A DNA stretch of 64,000 nt from Iamia sp. SCSIO 61187 (GCF_019443745.1 NZ_CP050948.1:1798001-1862000); one strand, 5' to 3'. Counted from the first letter of the stretch, positions 17,092-27,665 are shown. The notes: generated from the letters alone by a model not told the origin. Translations and numbers: made by a program.

Positions 17092-19062
17092 ATGTCGTCA
17101 GTCTGGCCGGCCCTCGAGGCCATCCTCCCCCGGGTGGCCAAGCCGGCGCGCTACATCGGTGGGGAGGACGGCGCCCAGGAGCCCGAGCACGGCCCCGACC
17201 AGGTGGCCTGGCTGCTCGCCTACCCCGACACCTACGAGATCGGGCTGCCCAACCAGGGCCTCCAGATCCTGTACGAGATCCTGAACGAGCGGGACGACGC
17301 CGTCGCCGAGCGGACCTACGCGCCGTGGACCGACCTCGAGGCCCTCCTGCGCGAGGAGGGCATCCCGCTCTTCTCGGTCGACACCCACCGCCCGGCCGGC
17401 GACTTCGACATCCTCGCCTTCAACCTCTCGGCCGAGCTGACCTACACGAACCTGCTCTCGATGGTCGACCTGGCCGGCTGCCCCGTGCGCGCCGCCGATC
17501 GAGGCCCGCACGACCTGTTCATCGGTGCCGGCGGGCACTGCACCTACAACCCCGAGCCCATCGCCCCGTTCCTCGACTTCGTGGTCCTGGGCGACGGCGA
17601 GGAGGCCGTCGGCGAGATCACCGAGGCCCTCGCCCCGTGGATGGCCGCCCGCGACGCCGGCGAGCCCGTCAACCGCCACGACGCCCACGTCGCCCTGGCC
17701 GGCGTCACCGGCGTCTACGTCCCGAGCCTCTACGAGGCCGACCACGACCCCGAGACGGGCATCCTCCGGGCGACCCGACCGACCCACCCGGCGGCGCCGG
17801 ACGAGGTCGAGAAGCGCACCATCGCCGACCTGGGCGAGTGGCCCTACCCCCGCAACCAGCTGGTGCCGCTCACCGAGGTCGTCCACGACCGCCTCAACGT
17901 CGAGGTCTTCCGGGGCTGCACCCGGGGCTGCCGGTTCTGCCAGGCCGGGATGATCACCCGCCCCGTGCGCGAGCGCCCCGCCGATCAGGTCCGCACCATG
18001 GTCCAGGACGGCCTGCGCCGCACCGGCTACGACGAGGTCGCCCTCACCAGCCTGAGCACCGCCGACTTCAGCGGCATCGAGGGCGTGGTGTCCGACATCG
18101 TGGACAACACCGCCGACCAGATGGGCTGCGGCGACGTCAGCGTCTCGCTCCCGTCGCTGCGGGTCGACGCCTTCACCGTCGGCATCGCCGCCGACATCCA
18201 GCGGGCCCGCCGCACCGGCCTGACCTTCGCCCCCGAGGGCGGCACGTGGCGGATGCGCCAGGTGATCAACAAGCTCATCAGCGAGGACGACCTCTACGGC
18301 GCCGTCGAGTCCGCCTACTCCCAGGGCTGGCGGCGCATGAAGCTCTACTTCCTGATCGGCCTCCCGACCGAGACCGACGAGGACACCCTCGGCATCGCCG
18401 ACCTCGCACGCAACGTGGTCGCCATCGGCCGGAAGTACCACAAGAACCCGAGCGTCACGGTGTCGATCGGCGGCTTCGTGCCCAAGCCGTTCACCCCGTT
18501 CCAGTGGTTCGGCCAGAACACCCGCGAGGAGCTGACCCGCAAGGTCGGCCTCCTGCGCGACGCCACCCGGCGCGACCACGGCGTCCAGCTCAAGTGGCAC
18601 GACCCCCGGGCCACCACCGTCGAGGGGATCATGTCCCGCGGCGATCGCCGCCTGGCCGACGTGATCGAGGACGTCTGGCGCCACGGCGGCACGTTCCAGG
18701 AGTGGAGCGAGCACTTCGACATCCAGCTGTGGCTCGACGCCCTCGAGCGCCACGGCCTCACCGTCGAGCAGCTCGTCTACCGCCACCGCACCGAGGACGA
18801 GGCCCTGCCCTGGGACCACCTCTCGGCCGGACTGCACAAGGACTTCCTGTGGCAGGACTGGCGTGACGCCCTCGACGAGGTCGGGCTCGAGGACTGCCGC
18901 TGGACGCCCTGCTACGACTGCGGCGCCTGCACCGGCTACGGCATCGAGCACGTGGTCGCCAACGCCACGCCGCCGGCCGGCGGCAGCCAGGGCACGGGCC
19001 GACCCGTCACCGTGACGCTGGGCGCCAAGCCCGTCGCCGTTCCGGCGGGAGCCACACCGTGA
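17092..19062 (+). CDS. B12-binding-type radical SAM protein (TIGR03960-like)
   Basis: 656 aa. The N-terminal part resembles the cobalamin-binding-type domain of the family (DTYEIGLPNQGLQILYEIL). The radical SAM core has the 4Fe-4S ligands Cys276, Cys280 and Cys283 in GCTRGCRFC, and the C-terminus has a second Cys group (CYDCGACTGYG). The family always travels with a DUF2344 (TIGR03936) partner, here the next gene with a GTGA overlap, followed by RNase E/G and rplU-rpmA as in many bacteria. The reaction is unknown; a tRNA or ribosome modification role is an inference from this linkage. Confidence 0.9.
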   Translation: MSSVWPALEAILPRVAKPARYIGGEDGAQEPEHGPDQVAWLLAYPDTYEIGLPNQGLQILYEILNERDDAVAERTYAPWTDLEALLREEGIPLFSVDTHRPAGDFDILAFNLSAELTYTNLLSMVDLAGCPVRAADRGPHDLFIGAGGHCTYNPEPIAPFLDFVVLGDGEEAVGEITEALAPWMAARDAGEPVNRHDAHVALAGVTGVYVPSLYEADHDPETGILRATRPTHPAAPDEVEKRTIADLGEWPYPRNQLVPLTEVVHDRLNVEVFRGCTRGCRFCQAGMITRPVRERPADQVRTMVQDGLRRTGYDEVALTSLSTADFSGIEGVVSDIVDNTADQMGCGDVSVSLPSLRVDAFTVGIAADIQRARRTGLTFAPEGGTWRMRQVINKLISEDDLYGAVESAYSQGWRRMKLYFLIGLPTETDEDTLGIADLARNVVAIGRKYHKNPSVTVSIGGFVPKPFTPFQWFGQNTREELTRKVGLLRDATRRDHGVQLKWHDPRATTVEGIMSRGDRRLADVIEDVWRHGGTFQEWSEHFDIQLWLDALERHGLTVEQLVYRHRTEDEALPWDHLSAGLHKDFLWQDWRDALDEVGLEDCRWTPCYDCGACTGYGIEHVVANATPPAGGSQGTGRPVTVTLGAKPVAVPAGATP

Positions 19063-19838
19063 GCGAGAACGAGCCCGCCGCACCCGACGGCCCGGTGAAG
19101 GTCCCCGGCCCCGGGCCGCTGCAGCTGGTCAAGATCCGGCTGCGGTTCACCAAGCTGGGCAAGGTCCGCTTCACCAGCCACCGCGACGTGGCCCGGATGT
19201 GGGAGCGGGCGCTGCGCCGCGTCCAGCTCCCCGTCGGCCGCTCGCAGGGCTTCTCGCCCCGACCCAAGCTCCACTTCGGCCTCGCCCTCTCCACCGGGCA
19301 CGAATCCCTGGCCGAGTACCTCGACGTCGACCTCGTGGAGGGCACCACGGTCGACGTCGCCTCCCTGCCGGACCTCCTCAGCCCCGCACTGCCCCGTGGC
19401 GTCACCGCCACGGCCGCGGCCGAGGTCCCGCCCGGCACCCCATCGCTCCAGCACGCCGTCACCAGCAGCCGCTGGGAGATCGAGGTGGGCGGCCTCGACC
19501 TCCCGACGCTCGCGACGCGGTCCGAGGCCCTCCTCGCCGCGCCCGAGCTGGTGATGACCCGCCAGCGCAAGGGCAAGGACGTCATCGACGACGTCCGCGC
19601 CCACCTGCACCACCTCCAGGCCGTCGACCGCGACGGCGCCCCCCTGCTCATCGCCGAGCTGGGGGCGCAGAACCGCGGCCTCCGGCCCAGCGAGCTCGTC
19701 GCCCTCCTGGGCGACGGCGCCCGCGAGGTGGGCGTGTGCAGGACCCACCAGTTCACAGAGCACGACGGCGTCCGGACCGAGCCCCTCCCGGCCCCGGACC
19801 CCTGGCCTGCTCCGCACGCCCAGGCGCGTGCGTCATGA
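19059..19838 (+). CDS. DUF2344 (TIGR03936) radical-SAM partner protein
   Basis: 259 aa, GTG start at 19059 overlapping the radical-SAM stop. The family core is visible in LRFTKLGKVRFTSHRDVARMWERA and QGFSPRPKLHFGLALSTG. In other bacteria it can be fused to the upstream radical-SAM protein, so the two likely work as one unit. Function is unassigned. The RNase E/G gene begins 15 nt downstream. Confidence 0.88.
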   Translation: MSENEPAAPDGPVKVPGPGPLQLVKIRLRFTKLGKVRFTSHRDVARMWERALRRVQLPVGRSQGFSPRPKLHFGLALSTGHESLAEYLDVDLVEGTTVDVASLPDLLSPALPRGVTATAAAEVPPGTPSLQHAVTSSRWEIEVGGLDLPTLATRSEALLAAPELVMTRQRKGKDVIDDVRAHLHHLQAVDRDGAPLLIAELGAQNRGLRPSELVALLGDGAREVGVCRTHQFTEHDGVRTEPLPAPDPWPAPHAQARAS

Positions 19839-19853
19839 GAAGGGATCGCACCC

Positions 19854-22112
19854 ATGACCGACGCCGACCAGACCCCCCGCGGGGCCACGGCCTCCCCCGA
19901 GCCGACACCCCGGGCTGAGCGCCCGGCCCCCGCCGGCACCGCCCCCGAGCCGTCGGGGGACCGCCCCACCGGCTCGTCCGACGGCCGATCGGCCGGCGGC
20001 TCCCGTCGCGACCGCGACGACGACGCTCCCGGCTCATCGCGACCCTCGGACGACAGCCCGTCCGACTCGTCGGGCTCGTCGAACGCGCCGGGCTCGTCGA
20101 GCGCGTCGAGCGCGTCGGGCTCGTCCGGCGACGGCACCTCCGGCGCGCCCGGTGGCGGCACCCGCCGCCGGCGCGGCTCGCGCGGGGGTCGGGGCCGCAG
20201 CGGCGGCGACGGCGACAGCACCGCAGCCGGCGCCGACGGCGACGACACCACCCGGTCCGCCGGTGGCCGAAGCCCACGGTTCGAGGGCGACGACGCCACC
20301 CGGTCCGCCGGTGGCCGAAGCCCACGGTCCGAGGGCGACGATGCCACCCGGTCCGCCGGTGGCCGAACCCCACGGTCCGACGGCGACGCCGCCCCGGCCG
20401 GCGACGCCCCACCCGCGGCGCGCCCGAGGATCGGCGACACCCGCCCCGCCCCGCCCGCCGCCGGCGGCGACGGGGCCCCCGTCGCGGCCAAGGCCGAGGG
20501 CGAGGGCGGCTCCGCGGGCGGGCGCAAGCGTCGGCGCCGCGGCGGCCGTGGTCGCGGCAAGGGCGGTGGCCAGGGCGGCGGTCAGGGCGAGCAGAACGGT
20601 GGCGGCGATCGCAGCGGCGGCCGCGGGGGCCAGGGTGGCGGCCAGCAGGGTCGTGGCGGGGGCCAGGGCGGCCAGCAGGGCCGCGGGGGCCAGGGTCGCG
20701 GCGGCCGGGGCGACGGGCGAGGCGGCCAGCGTTCGGTCCAGCCGGTCACCGCGCTCACCGGCGAGGCGGTCGAGCTCGACGACGACGTGCTCGCCGCCCG
20801 TCGAGGACGCGAGCGCAAGGGCAAGGCGGTCGGGCGCTACCTGATGGCCGTCCACGTCCAGCCCGAGGCGACCCAGATCGCCATCCTCGAGGGCCGCTCG
20901 CTCATCGAGCACCAGGTCTCGCGACCGGCCGACGACATCAGCCAGATCCACGGCAACATCTACCTGGGCAAGGTCCAGAACGTGCTGCCGGGCATGGAGG
21001 CGGCCTTCGTCGACATCGGCACGCCCAAGAACGCCGTCCTCTACCGCAGCGACGCCCGGGCCGACGACGACCTCGACCAGCCCAAGCAGCGCTCGAACGC
21101 CAAGATCGAGGACATGCTGCGGGCCAAGCAGCTGATCCTCTGCCAGGTCACCAAGAACCCCATCGCCCACAAGGGCGCCCGCCTGACCCAGGAGGTCTCG
21201 CTGCCGGGCCGGTTCGTGGTGCTGGTGCCCAACAGCACGACCTACGGCATCTCCAAGCGACTCCCCGACGACGAGCGCAAGCGGCTGCGGAACATCCTCG
21301 ACAAGGTCCGGCCCAAGGGCCACGGCCTCATCGTCCGCACCGCCGCCGAGGGGGTGACCGCGTCGGAGATCGAGGCCGACGTCACCCGCCTGGCCAGCCA
21401 GTGGCAGCAGATCGAGGCCCTCGCCGAGCGGGCCCGGAGCCAGGGCCCGACCCTGCTCTACCGGGAGCCGGACACGGCCATCCGCATGATCCGCGAGGAG
21501 CTCACCAACGACTTCCGCAAGGTCGTCATCGACGATCGCCACCTGTTCGAGCAGGTCAGCGACTACGTCAGCAGCATCTCGCCCGAGATGGCCGAGCGGG
21601 TCGAGCTCTACGACCCGGCCACCGAACCGCTGCCCCTCTTCGAGAAGCACCACATCCACGAGCAGCTGCACAAGGCCCTCGACCGCAAGGTGTGGCTGCC
21701 CTCGGGCGGGTCGCTGATCATCGAGCACACCGAGGCGCTGACCGTCATCGACGTCAACACGGGCAAGAACGTGGGCACGTCGAGCCTCGAGCAGACGGTG
21801 TACCTCAACAACCTGGAGGCGGCCGAGGAGGTCGCCCGCCAGCTCCGGCTGCGCGACATCGGCGGCATCATCGTCATCGACTTCATCGACATGGAGATCG
21901 CCAAGAACCGCGACGACGTCATCAAGACCTTCCGCGACGCCCTGGCCCGGGACAAGACCCGCACCCAGGTCTTCGACATCTCCCAGCTGGGCCTGGTCGA
22001 GATGACCCGCAAGCGGATCGGCGAGGGGCTCCTCGAGTCCTTCGCCCAGGGCTGCCCCCACTGCGAGGGGCGCGGCGTCGTCCTCGACACCTCCCTCCTC
22101 CCCAAGGGCTGA
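19854..22112 (+). CDS. rng: ribonuclease E/G with long repetitive N-terminal tail
   Basis: 752 aa. Residues 1 to about 290 are disordered and Ser/Gly/Arg/Asp-rich; they include three 16-residue repeats (DDATRSAGGRSPRSEG type) and a GGQGGG/RGG-like basic stretch suited to RNA binding. The catalytic part follows: S1 domain (HGNIYLGKVQNVLPGMEAAF), DNase-I-like Mg site Asp633 (VIDVNTGKN) and Asp676 (VIDFIDME), and Zn-link Cys734/Cys737 (CPHCEGRG). The spacings between these residues (43 and 58) equal those of E. coli RNase E. It processes rRNA and mRNA 5'-monophosphate ends. ATG 19854 has GAAGGGA upstream. Confidence 0.94.
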   Translation: MTDADQTPRGATASPEPTPRAERPAPAGTAPEPSGDRPTGSSDGRSAGGSRRDRDDDAPGSSRPSDDSPSDSSGSSNAPGSSSASSASGSSGDGTSGAPGGGTRRRRGSRGGRGRSGGDGDSTAAGADGDDTTRSAGGRSPRFEGDDATRSAGGRSPRSEGDDATRSAGGRTPRSDGDAAPAGDAPPAARPRIGDTRPAPPAAGGDGAPVAAKAEGEGGSAGGRKRRRRGGRGRGKGGGQGGGQGEQNGGGDRSGGRGGQGGGQQGRGGGQGGQQGRGGQGRGGRGDGRGGQRSVQPVTALTGEAVELDDDVLAARRGRERKGKAVGRYLMAVHVQPEATQIAILEGRSLIEHQVSRPADDISQIHGNIYLGKVQNVLPGMEAAFVDIGTPKNAVLYRSDARADDDLDQPKQRSNAKIEDMLRAKQLILCQVTKNPIAHKGARLTQEVSLPGRFVVLVPNSTTYGISKRLPDDERKRLRNILDKVRPKGHGLIVRTAAEGVTASEIEADVTRLASQWQQIEALAERARSQGPTLLYREPDTAIRMIREELTNDFRKVVIDDRHLFEQVSDYVSSISPEMAERVELYDPATEPLPLFEKHHIHEQLHKALDRKVWLPSGGSLIIEHTEALTVIDVNTGKNVGTSSLEQTVYLNNLEAAEEVARQLRLRDIGGIIVIDFIDMEIAKNRDDVIKTFRDALARDKTRTQVFDISQLGLVEMTRKRIGEGLLESFAQGCPHCEGRGVVLDTSLLPKG
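20241..20384 (+). repeat. 48-bp in-frame tandem repeat, three copies
   Basis: Copies begin at 20241, 20289 and 20337 with only a few substitutions. They encode a 16-residue unit, (D)DATRSAGGRSPRSEG, inside the disordered tail of RNase E/G. Because 48 is a multiple of 3, copy-number change keeps the frame. Confidence 0.88.
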
Positions 22113-22145
22113 CCTCCTGCCGGTGCCCGGCTCCGGTGGGAGGTC
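22111..22145. terminator. 3'-end hairpin of rng, degenerate family E palindrome
   Basis: 17-nt arms (22111-22127 and 22129-22145) around a single C at 22128 pair with three mismatches. The centre GTGCCCGGCtC differs by one base from the family E centre. The left arm begins inside the rng stop codon. Confidence 0.55.
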
Positions 22146-22150
22146 ATGGG

Positions 22151-22180
22151 TTGGGCGCCCCACCGGCGCCCCACTAACCT
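22151..22180 (+). promoter_or_regulatory. putative rplU-rpmA promoter
   Basis: TTGGGC (22151-22156), an 18-bp spacer and TAACCT (22175-22180), followed by a leader of about 45 nt before the rplU ATG. This operon has a leader, unlike most genes here. Confidence 0.4.
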
Positions 22181-22234
22181 GGCCCGTCGGCCCGTGCGGC
22201 CACCCGATCGACCACCCGAGACGACGAGACGACC

Positions 22235-22543
22235 ATGGATGCAGTCATCAAGACCGGCGGCAAGCAGTACCGCGTGACCGAGGGCCAGCGGCTCGAGGTC
22301 GAGAAGCTGGGCCCGGTCGACACCGAGGTCGAGCTGACCCCGCTGCTGCTGGTCGACGGCGACACCGTCCTGGCCACCCCCGACGCCCTGGCCAAGGCCA
22401 CCGTCACGGCCAAGGTCGTGGGCGACGCCAAGGGCCCCAAGGTCACCGGGTTCACCTACAAGAACAAGAGCAACCAGCGGAGGCGCTGGGGCCACCGGCA
22501 GCACTACTCCACCGTCGAGATCACCGGCATCAAGAAGGGCTGA
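22235..22543 (+). CDS. rplU: 50S ribosomal protein bL21
   Basis: 102 aa, normal length. It starts MDAVIKTGGKQYRV and ends with KNKSNQRRRWGHRQHYS, the typical rRNA-binding C-terminal loop. It is followed 6 nt later by rpmA. In most bacteria obgE comes next; here obgE lies about 14.5 kb downstream. Confidence 0.97.
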   Translation: MDAVIKTGGKQYRVTEGQRLEVEKLGPVDTEVELTPLLLVDGDTVLATPDALAKATVTAKVVGDAKGPKVTGFTYKNKSNQRRRWGHRQHYSTVEITGIKKG

Positions 22544-22549
22544 GGCGAC

Positions 22550-22801
22550 ATGTCGAAGACCAAGGGCGGCGGTTCCACCCGGAACGGCCGCGACTCCCAG
22601 AGCAAGCGCCTCGGCGTCAAGGCCTACGACGGCACCCTCGTCCCGGCCGGTTCGATCATCGTCCGCCAGCGCGGCACCCGCTTCCACCCCGGTGAGAACG
22701 TCGGGCGCGGCGGCGACGACACCCTCTTCGCCACGGCCACCGGCCGGGTGAAGTTCGGCCGCCGGCGCGGCCGCAAGCTCGTCGACATCATCACGGAGTA
22801 G
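22550..22801 (+). CDS. rpmA: 50S ribosomal protein bL27
   Basis: 83 aa. [17 protein letters not shown] is the flexible N-terminus that reaches the peptidyl-transferase centre; [15 protein letters not shown] is the family core. It starts directly at Met-Ser with no firmicute-type cleavable leader. A complex intergenic repeat (family F) begins 6 nt after its stop. Confidence 0.97.
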   Translation: MSKTKGGGSTRNGRDSQSKRLGVKAYDGTLVPAGSIIVRQRGTRFHPGENVGRGGDDTLFATATGRVKFGRRRGRKLVDIITE

Positions 22802-22807
22802 GTCTCA

Positions 22808-22952
22808 GTCACTCGTTCGCTGGCGCTCACTCCGTTCCTTCGAGTTTGAAGGGCCTCGCTGCGCTCGGGCTGCTCTGACGGCCTCCGCCTCGTTCCTCGC
22901 CTCCGGCCGTCCCTCCTGGGGGAGACCCCCAGACCCCCAGCGGCTGCGCCGG
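22808..22952. repeat. intergenic repeat family F, copy 1 (3' of rpmA)
   Basis: Shares blocks in the same order with 38619-38774: GTCACTCG, CTCCGTTCC, CTCGCTGCGCTCGG, GGGAGACCCCC and CCCCCAGCGGCTGCGCCGG. The blocks are joined by variable segments. No credible gene is encoded; it fills the gap between rpmA and the RDD gene. Confidence 0.7.
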
Positions 22953-22996
22953 GCCACACGCGCTCGGTGACGCCTGCCCGCTTGGCCTCCCGGTCG

Positions 22997-23809
22997 TCAG
23001 GCCGTCACGCCGTCGAAGCGGCGTTGGTAGGCGGCGGCGATGGCGACCAGGGGGGCCTCGATCGACCACGCCCCCAGGGCCTCGGCGGCGCGGGGATCGA
23101 TGCCGGCGCGGGGCAGGACCCGGTCGAGGATCTGGTGGCCGAGCCGCACCCGCGCCTCGGGCGGGAGCCCGGCGGCCCGCAGGAGGAACGACCGGACCAG
23201 GCGGTAGTCGTCCGGGGTGAGCCGGGTCGCGTCGAGCCGGGCGGCCCACGGCTCCCAGCCCGGATGAGGGACGAAGCGGCGCGGGTGGGCCCGATCGGCG
23301 CCGGCGCCCCGCTCGCGGACCACGACGGTGCCGGCGAGGTGGTCGCCCAGCCGCCGGAACCGCTGGCTGGCGAGCGCCACCGCCACGGCGAGGGTGCCGA
23401 AGGTGAGGATGATCTCGACCACGCCGACCAGGCCGCGCACGAGGGCGTGGCGCACCCGGATGGGGGCGCCCTCGACGGTGACCACCCGCAGGCCGAGGGC
23501 GAGCTTGCCCAGGCTGCGGCCCTTGGTCCCCACCTCCCACGCCGTGGGCCACACGATGAGCACGGCGAAGAGGCCCACGGCGCCGACGACCGCCGCCAGG
23601 ATGGCGCCGCCGTCCTCACCGGTGGTCGACGACGACGCCGCCGCCAGGACGCCGGCCACGGTGAACACGGCGTAGAGCACGACGAGCATGGCGACCAGGT
23701 CGATCAGGGCGGCGAGGAGCCGGCTGGCCAGCCCGGCGGCGTCGAGGTCGAGCTCGACGGCCTCGGGGGTCACGATCCGGAAGCCCTGGGCGCTGATGGT
23801 CGACCTCAC
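22997..23809 (-). CDS. RDD family membrane protein
   Basis: 270 aa, GTG start at 23809. The N-terminal half is an RDD domain: LASRLLAALIDLVAMLVVL with Arg and Asp of the first helix, then TKGRSLGKLALGLRVV and FRRLGDHLAGTVVV. The C-terminal half is soluble and helical. RDD proteins are membrane proteins of largely unknown function, some linked to ion transport. It stands 56 bp from a divergent SpoIIM-type gene, a pairing known from mycobacteria next to DUF58 and MoxR. Confidence 0.88.
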   Translation of the reverse strand: MRSTISAQGFRIVTPEAVELDLDAAGLASRLLAALIDLVAMLVVLYAVFTVAGVLAAASSSTTGEDGGAILAAVVGAVGLFAVLIVWPTAWEVGTKGRSLGKLALGLRVVTVEGAPIRVRHALVRGLVGVVEIILTFGTLAVAVALASQRFRRLGDHLAGTVVVRERGAGADRAHPRRFVPHPGWEPWAARLDATRLTPDDYRLVRSFLLRAAGLPPEARVRLGHQILDRVLPRAGIDPRAAEALGAWSIEAPLVAIAAAYQRRFDGVTA

Positions 23810-23850
23810 CGGGTGCGGGGGCGTGGCCCCGGCCGGGCCGGGGTGGCCGG

Positions 23851-23856
23851 TACGGT
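23851..23856 (+). promoter_or_regulatory. -10 box for leaderless spoIIM-like gene
   Basis: TACGGT ends 9 nt before GTG 23866. Confidence 0.45.
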
Positions 23857-23865
23857 ACCGCCCGA

Positions 23866-24954
23866 GTGGACGTCGACCGGTTCATCGCCCTGCACGAGCC
23901 CGCCTGGCAGCGGACCGCCGAGCTGGCCCGTCGGGCCGGGCGGCGGCACGACCTGGCCGGTCCGGAGATCGACGAGCTCCTCCGCCGGTACCAGGAGGTC
24001 ACGCTCCACCTCTCCCAGGCCCGCACCACCTACCGGGACGCGGCCCTCACCCGGCGCCTGTCCACGGTGGTGGCGGCGAGCCATGCCGCCGTCCACGGTG
24101 CCCGGGTCGCCCGGCTGGCCACGATCCGCCGCTTCCTCGTCGACAGCTTCCCGGCCGCGGTGTGGACCTGCCGGCGCCAGCTGCTGGCCAGCTCGATCCT
24201 CTTCTGGGGCACCGGGATCGTGCTCGCCCTCGTGTTCTGGGCCGCCCCCGACCGCATCGACCTGGTGATCCCCGACTCCTACCAGGAGACCTACGCCGAG
24301 GAGGACTTCGTGTCCTACTACTCGGAGAACCCGTCGATCGTCTTCTTCAGCGCGGTCACCACCAACAACATCCAGGTCTCGGTCCTGGCCTACGGGCTCG
24401 GGGCCCTGGCCGTGTTCCCGGGCGCCCTGGTGCTCTTCGAGAACGGTGCCGCCCTGGGGATGATCGCCGGGCTGTTCCTGCAGCGCGGCGAGTTCTGGTC
24501 GGTGTTCATGGTCTACGTCCTCCCGCACGGGCTGCTCGAGCTGACGGCCATCACCGTCGCCGGGGCGGCCGGGCTGCGGGTGGGGTGGACCCTGTTCGCC
24601 CCCGGTGACCGGTCGCGCCCGGTCGCCCTGGGCGAGGAGGGGCGCCGCAGCGTCACTATCGTGCTCGGGACCGTCATGGCCTTCGTGGTCGCCGGCCTGG
24701 TCGAGGGGTTCGTCACCGGCGCCCCCGCCATCCCCCCGGGCCTCAAGATCGCCATCGGGGTCGTGGTGTGGCTGGCGTTCCTGGTGTGGATCCTCGGGCG
24801 GGGTCGGCAGGCCGTCGCCGAGGGCTGGACCGGCGCCCTCGAGGAGCTGCGGCCGACGTGGGTGCCGCTCGACCCGCTCGCCCCCGTGACCGCCCCGCTC
24901 CGGCCGCCCGAAGTCCCCGCCGCCCTCCTGGCCGAGCCCGCCGCCCGCATGTAG
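23866..24954 (+). CDS. stage II sporulation protein M-like membrane protein
   Basis: 362 aa, GTG start at 23866. A soluble helical N-terminus (MDVDRFIALHEPAWQRTAEL) precedes about five or six membrane helices with the SpoIIM-type motifs NNIQVSVLAYGLGAL and LPHGLLELTAI. In endospore formers SpoIIM belongs to the DMP peptidoglycan hydrolase complex. In non-sporulating actinobacteria the role is unknown, but the gene keeps company with RDD, DUF58 and MoxR. Two palindromes separate it from the convergent DUF58 gene. Confidence 0.88.
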   Translation: MDVDRFIALHEPAWQRTAELARRAGRRHDLAGPEIDELLRRYQEVTLHLSQARTTYRDAALTRRLSTVVAASHAAVHGARVARLATIRRFLVDSFPAAVWTCRRQLLASSILFWGTGIVLALVFWAAPDRIDLVIPDSYQETYAEEDFVSYYSENPSIVFFSAVTTNNIQVSVLAYGLGALAVFPGALVLFENGAALGMIAGLFLQRGEFWSVFMVYVLPHGLLELTAITVAGAAGLRVGWTLFAPGDRSRPVALGEEGRRSVTIVLGTVMAFVVAGLVEGFVTGAPAIPPGLKIAIGVVVWLAFLVWILGRGRQAVAEGWTGALEELRPTWVPLDPLAPVTAPLRPPEVPAALLAEPAARM

Positions 24955-24965
24955 CAGCGCGAACG

Positions 24966-25066
24966 TTGTCCGGAACCCTGCCGAGGAGGGGGACTTCCGG
25001 ACAAGGTTGATGGTGGCGTTGCGAACGTTGTCCGGAACCCTGCCGAGGAGGGGGACTTCCGGACAA
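24966..25066. repeat. palindromic repeat family B, two tandem copies, 62-bp period
   Basis: Arms TTGTCCGGAA / TTCCGGACAA at 24966-24975/24995-25004 and 25028-25037/25057-25066, spacing 62 bp as in the 6366-6528 array, although the linker DNA is different. It lies between convergent genes and so is positioned as a bidirectional 3' end. Confidence 0.9.
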
Positions 25067-25083
25067 AGTTGGAGTGGGGGCGG

Positions 25084-26480
25084 TCAGCGGGCGTGGAGGT
25101 AGTGGTCGACGAGGCGGGCGGCCAGCTGGCCCGGCGGGGCGTCGACCACGGTGACGCCGAGGCCGCGGAGGCGGGCGGCGAGGTGGGCCCGCTCGTCGAG
25201 GGCCGAGGTGGCCGCGGCCCGCAGGTAGGCGGCCTCGTCGTCGCCGGCGGGAGCCACGGCCCACCCCTGGACCTCGGGGTCGGTCACCGAGGCGACCACC
25301 ACGTCGGTGTCGCGCAGGACGAGCGGGAGCGCCGGCAGCAGGGTCTGGGCCACCGTCGCCTCGGTCAGGTCGGTGGCGATGACGACGGTGGTGAGCCGTC
25401 GGTGCCGGGCCTTGGTGTGGCTGAGGGCCCGGCGGTGGTCGGTCTCGACCAGCGCCGGCTCGAGCGGGTAGGTCGCCTCGACGACCCGGGCCAGCTGGTC
25501 GGGGCGGTGCGACGGCGGGAGCGAGGCCCGGACGAGGTCGTCGTAGGCCACCAGGCCGACGGCATCGTCCAGCCCGGTGGCCACCGTGATCAGGGCGAAG
25601 GTGGCGTCGAGGAGGTGCTCGAGGCGGGGGACGTCGGCGATGCGACCGGCGGTGGTGCGGCCCACGTCGACCAGGACCATGATCGTCTGGTTGCGCTCGG
25701 CCCGGTAGGTGCGCACGATCGGGCGCCCGGCCCGGGCGGTGGCGGCCCAGTCGATCCGGCGGAAGTCGTCGTCGGGGCTGTACTCCCGCAGCTGGTCGAA
25801 GTCGGTCCCGGTGCCGGGCCGGCGCACCGTGCGCACCCCCAGCTCGAGGTGACGGGCGCGGGCCAGGCGCAGCTCGGCGTCGGCCCGGCTGGGGAAGGCG
25901 GGGACCACCTTCAGGGCGCCCGGCACCTCCACGGCCCGCTGGCGGGCGGCCAGCCCGAGCGGCCCGACGCTGCGGACGGTGACCTCGGCGGGTGCGAACC
26001 GGCCCCGCCGGCCGGGGCGGATGCGGGTGTCGACGCGGGCCTCGCTGCGGGGTGGGACGGCGACGTCCCACCGACGGGTGTCGGCCCGCAGCGAGGGGGC
26101 CAGCTCGTCGGCGACGCCGAGCCGCAGGCGGCGACCCGTGGGGTTGCGGACGACGAGGGCGGAGCGGGCCGTGGCGCCCAGGGCGACCTGGGCCGGCAGG
26201 TCCCGCCCCACCTCGACCACCGCGGGGCTGGGGGCGAGGAGGAGGTCGACCACCGCCAAGGCGACGAGGGCGACGGTCGGGAGCCACCACGGGAACGGCA
26301 GCTCGTCGGGCAGGGCCAGGCGCACGGCGACGAGCGCCAGGAAGGCGAGGGCCAGGCGGCGGGTCCCGGCGGGGACGAGACCGGCCCGCGACGGCGGCGA
26401 CGGCGACACCCGCGACGGCCCGCCGGGCGGGACGTCAGCCGTGTCGCTCGTCTGGTCCGGGTGCCCGGCGACGGCGGTCA

Positions 26481-26481
<1 letters not shown>
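25084..26481 (-). CDS. DUF58 protein (MoxR-linked, vWA-like)
   Basis: 465 aa, ATG 26481 overlapping the MoxR stop (TGATG). Two N-terminal membrane helices are followed by a beta-rich region (RRGRFAPAEVTVRSVGPLGL). The DUF58 signature is visible (REYSPDDDFRRIDWAATARAG), and the C-terminal vWA-like fold has a DVGRTTAGRI in place of a canonical DxSxS MIDAS. DUF58 proteins act with MoxR AAA+ ATPases, probably in maturation or remodelling of envelope complexes. Last gene of a five-gene minus-strand operon. Confidence 0.9.

Positions 26482-27661
<1,180 letters not shown>

Positions 27662-27665
<4 letters not shown>

Noticed and set aside
20241-20384. Three-copy repeat as CRISPR or an intergenic element
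   Set aside because: It is in frame inside the RNase E/G tail, and its 48-bp unit encodes a consistent peptide.
22181-22234. Ribosomal-protein leader riboswitch upstream of rplU
   Set aside because: The leader is about 50 nt with no convincing stem that could be aligned to known L21 leaders by eye.
22827-23552. Minus-strand frame extending from the RDD gene into repeat F
   Set aside because: It is a different frame from the RDD protein, made of Arg/Pro/Gly-rich sequence, and has no homology.
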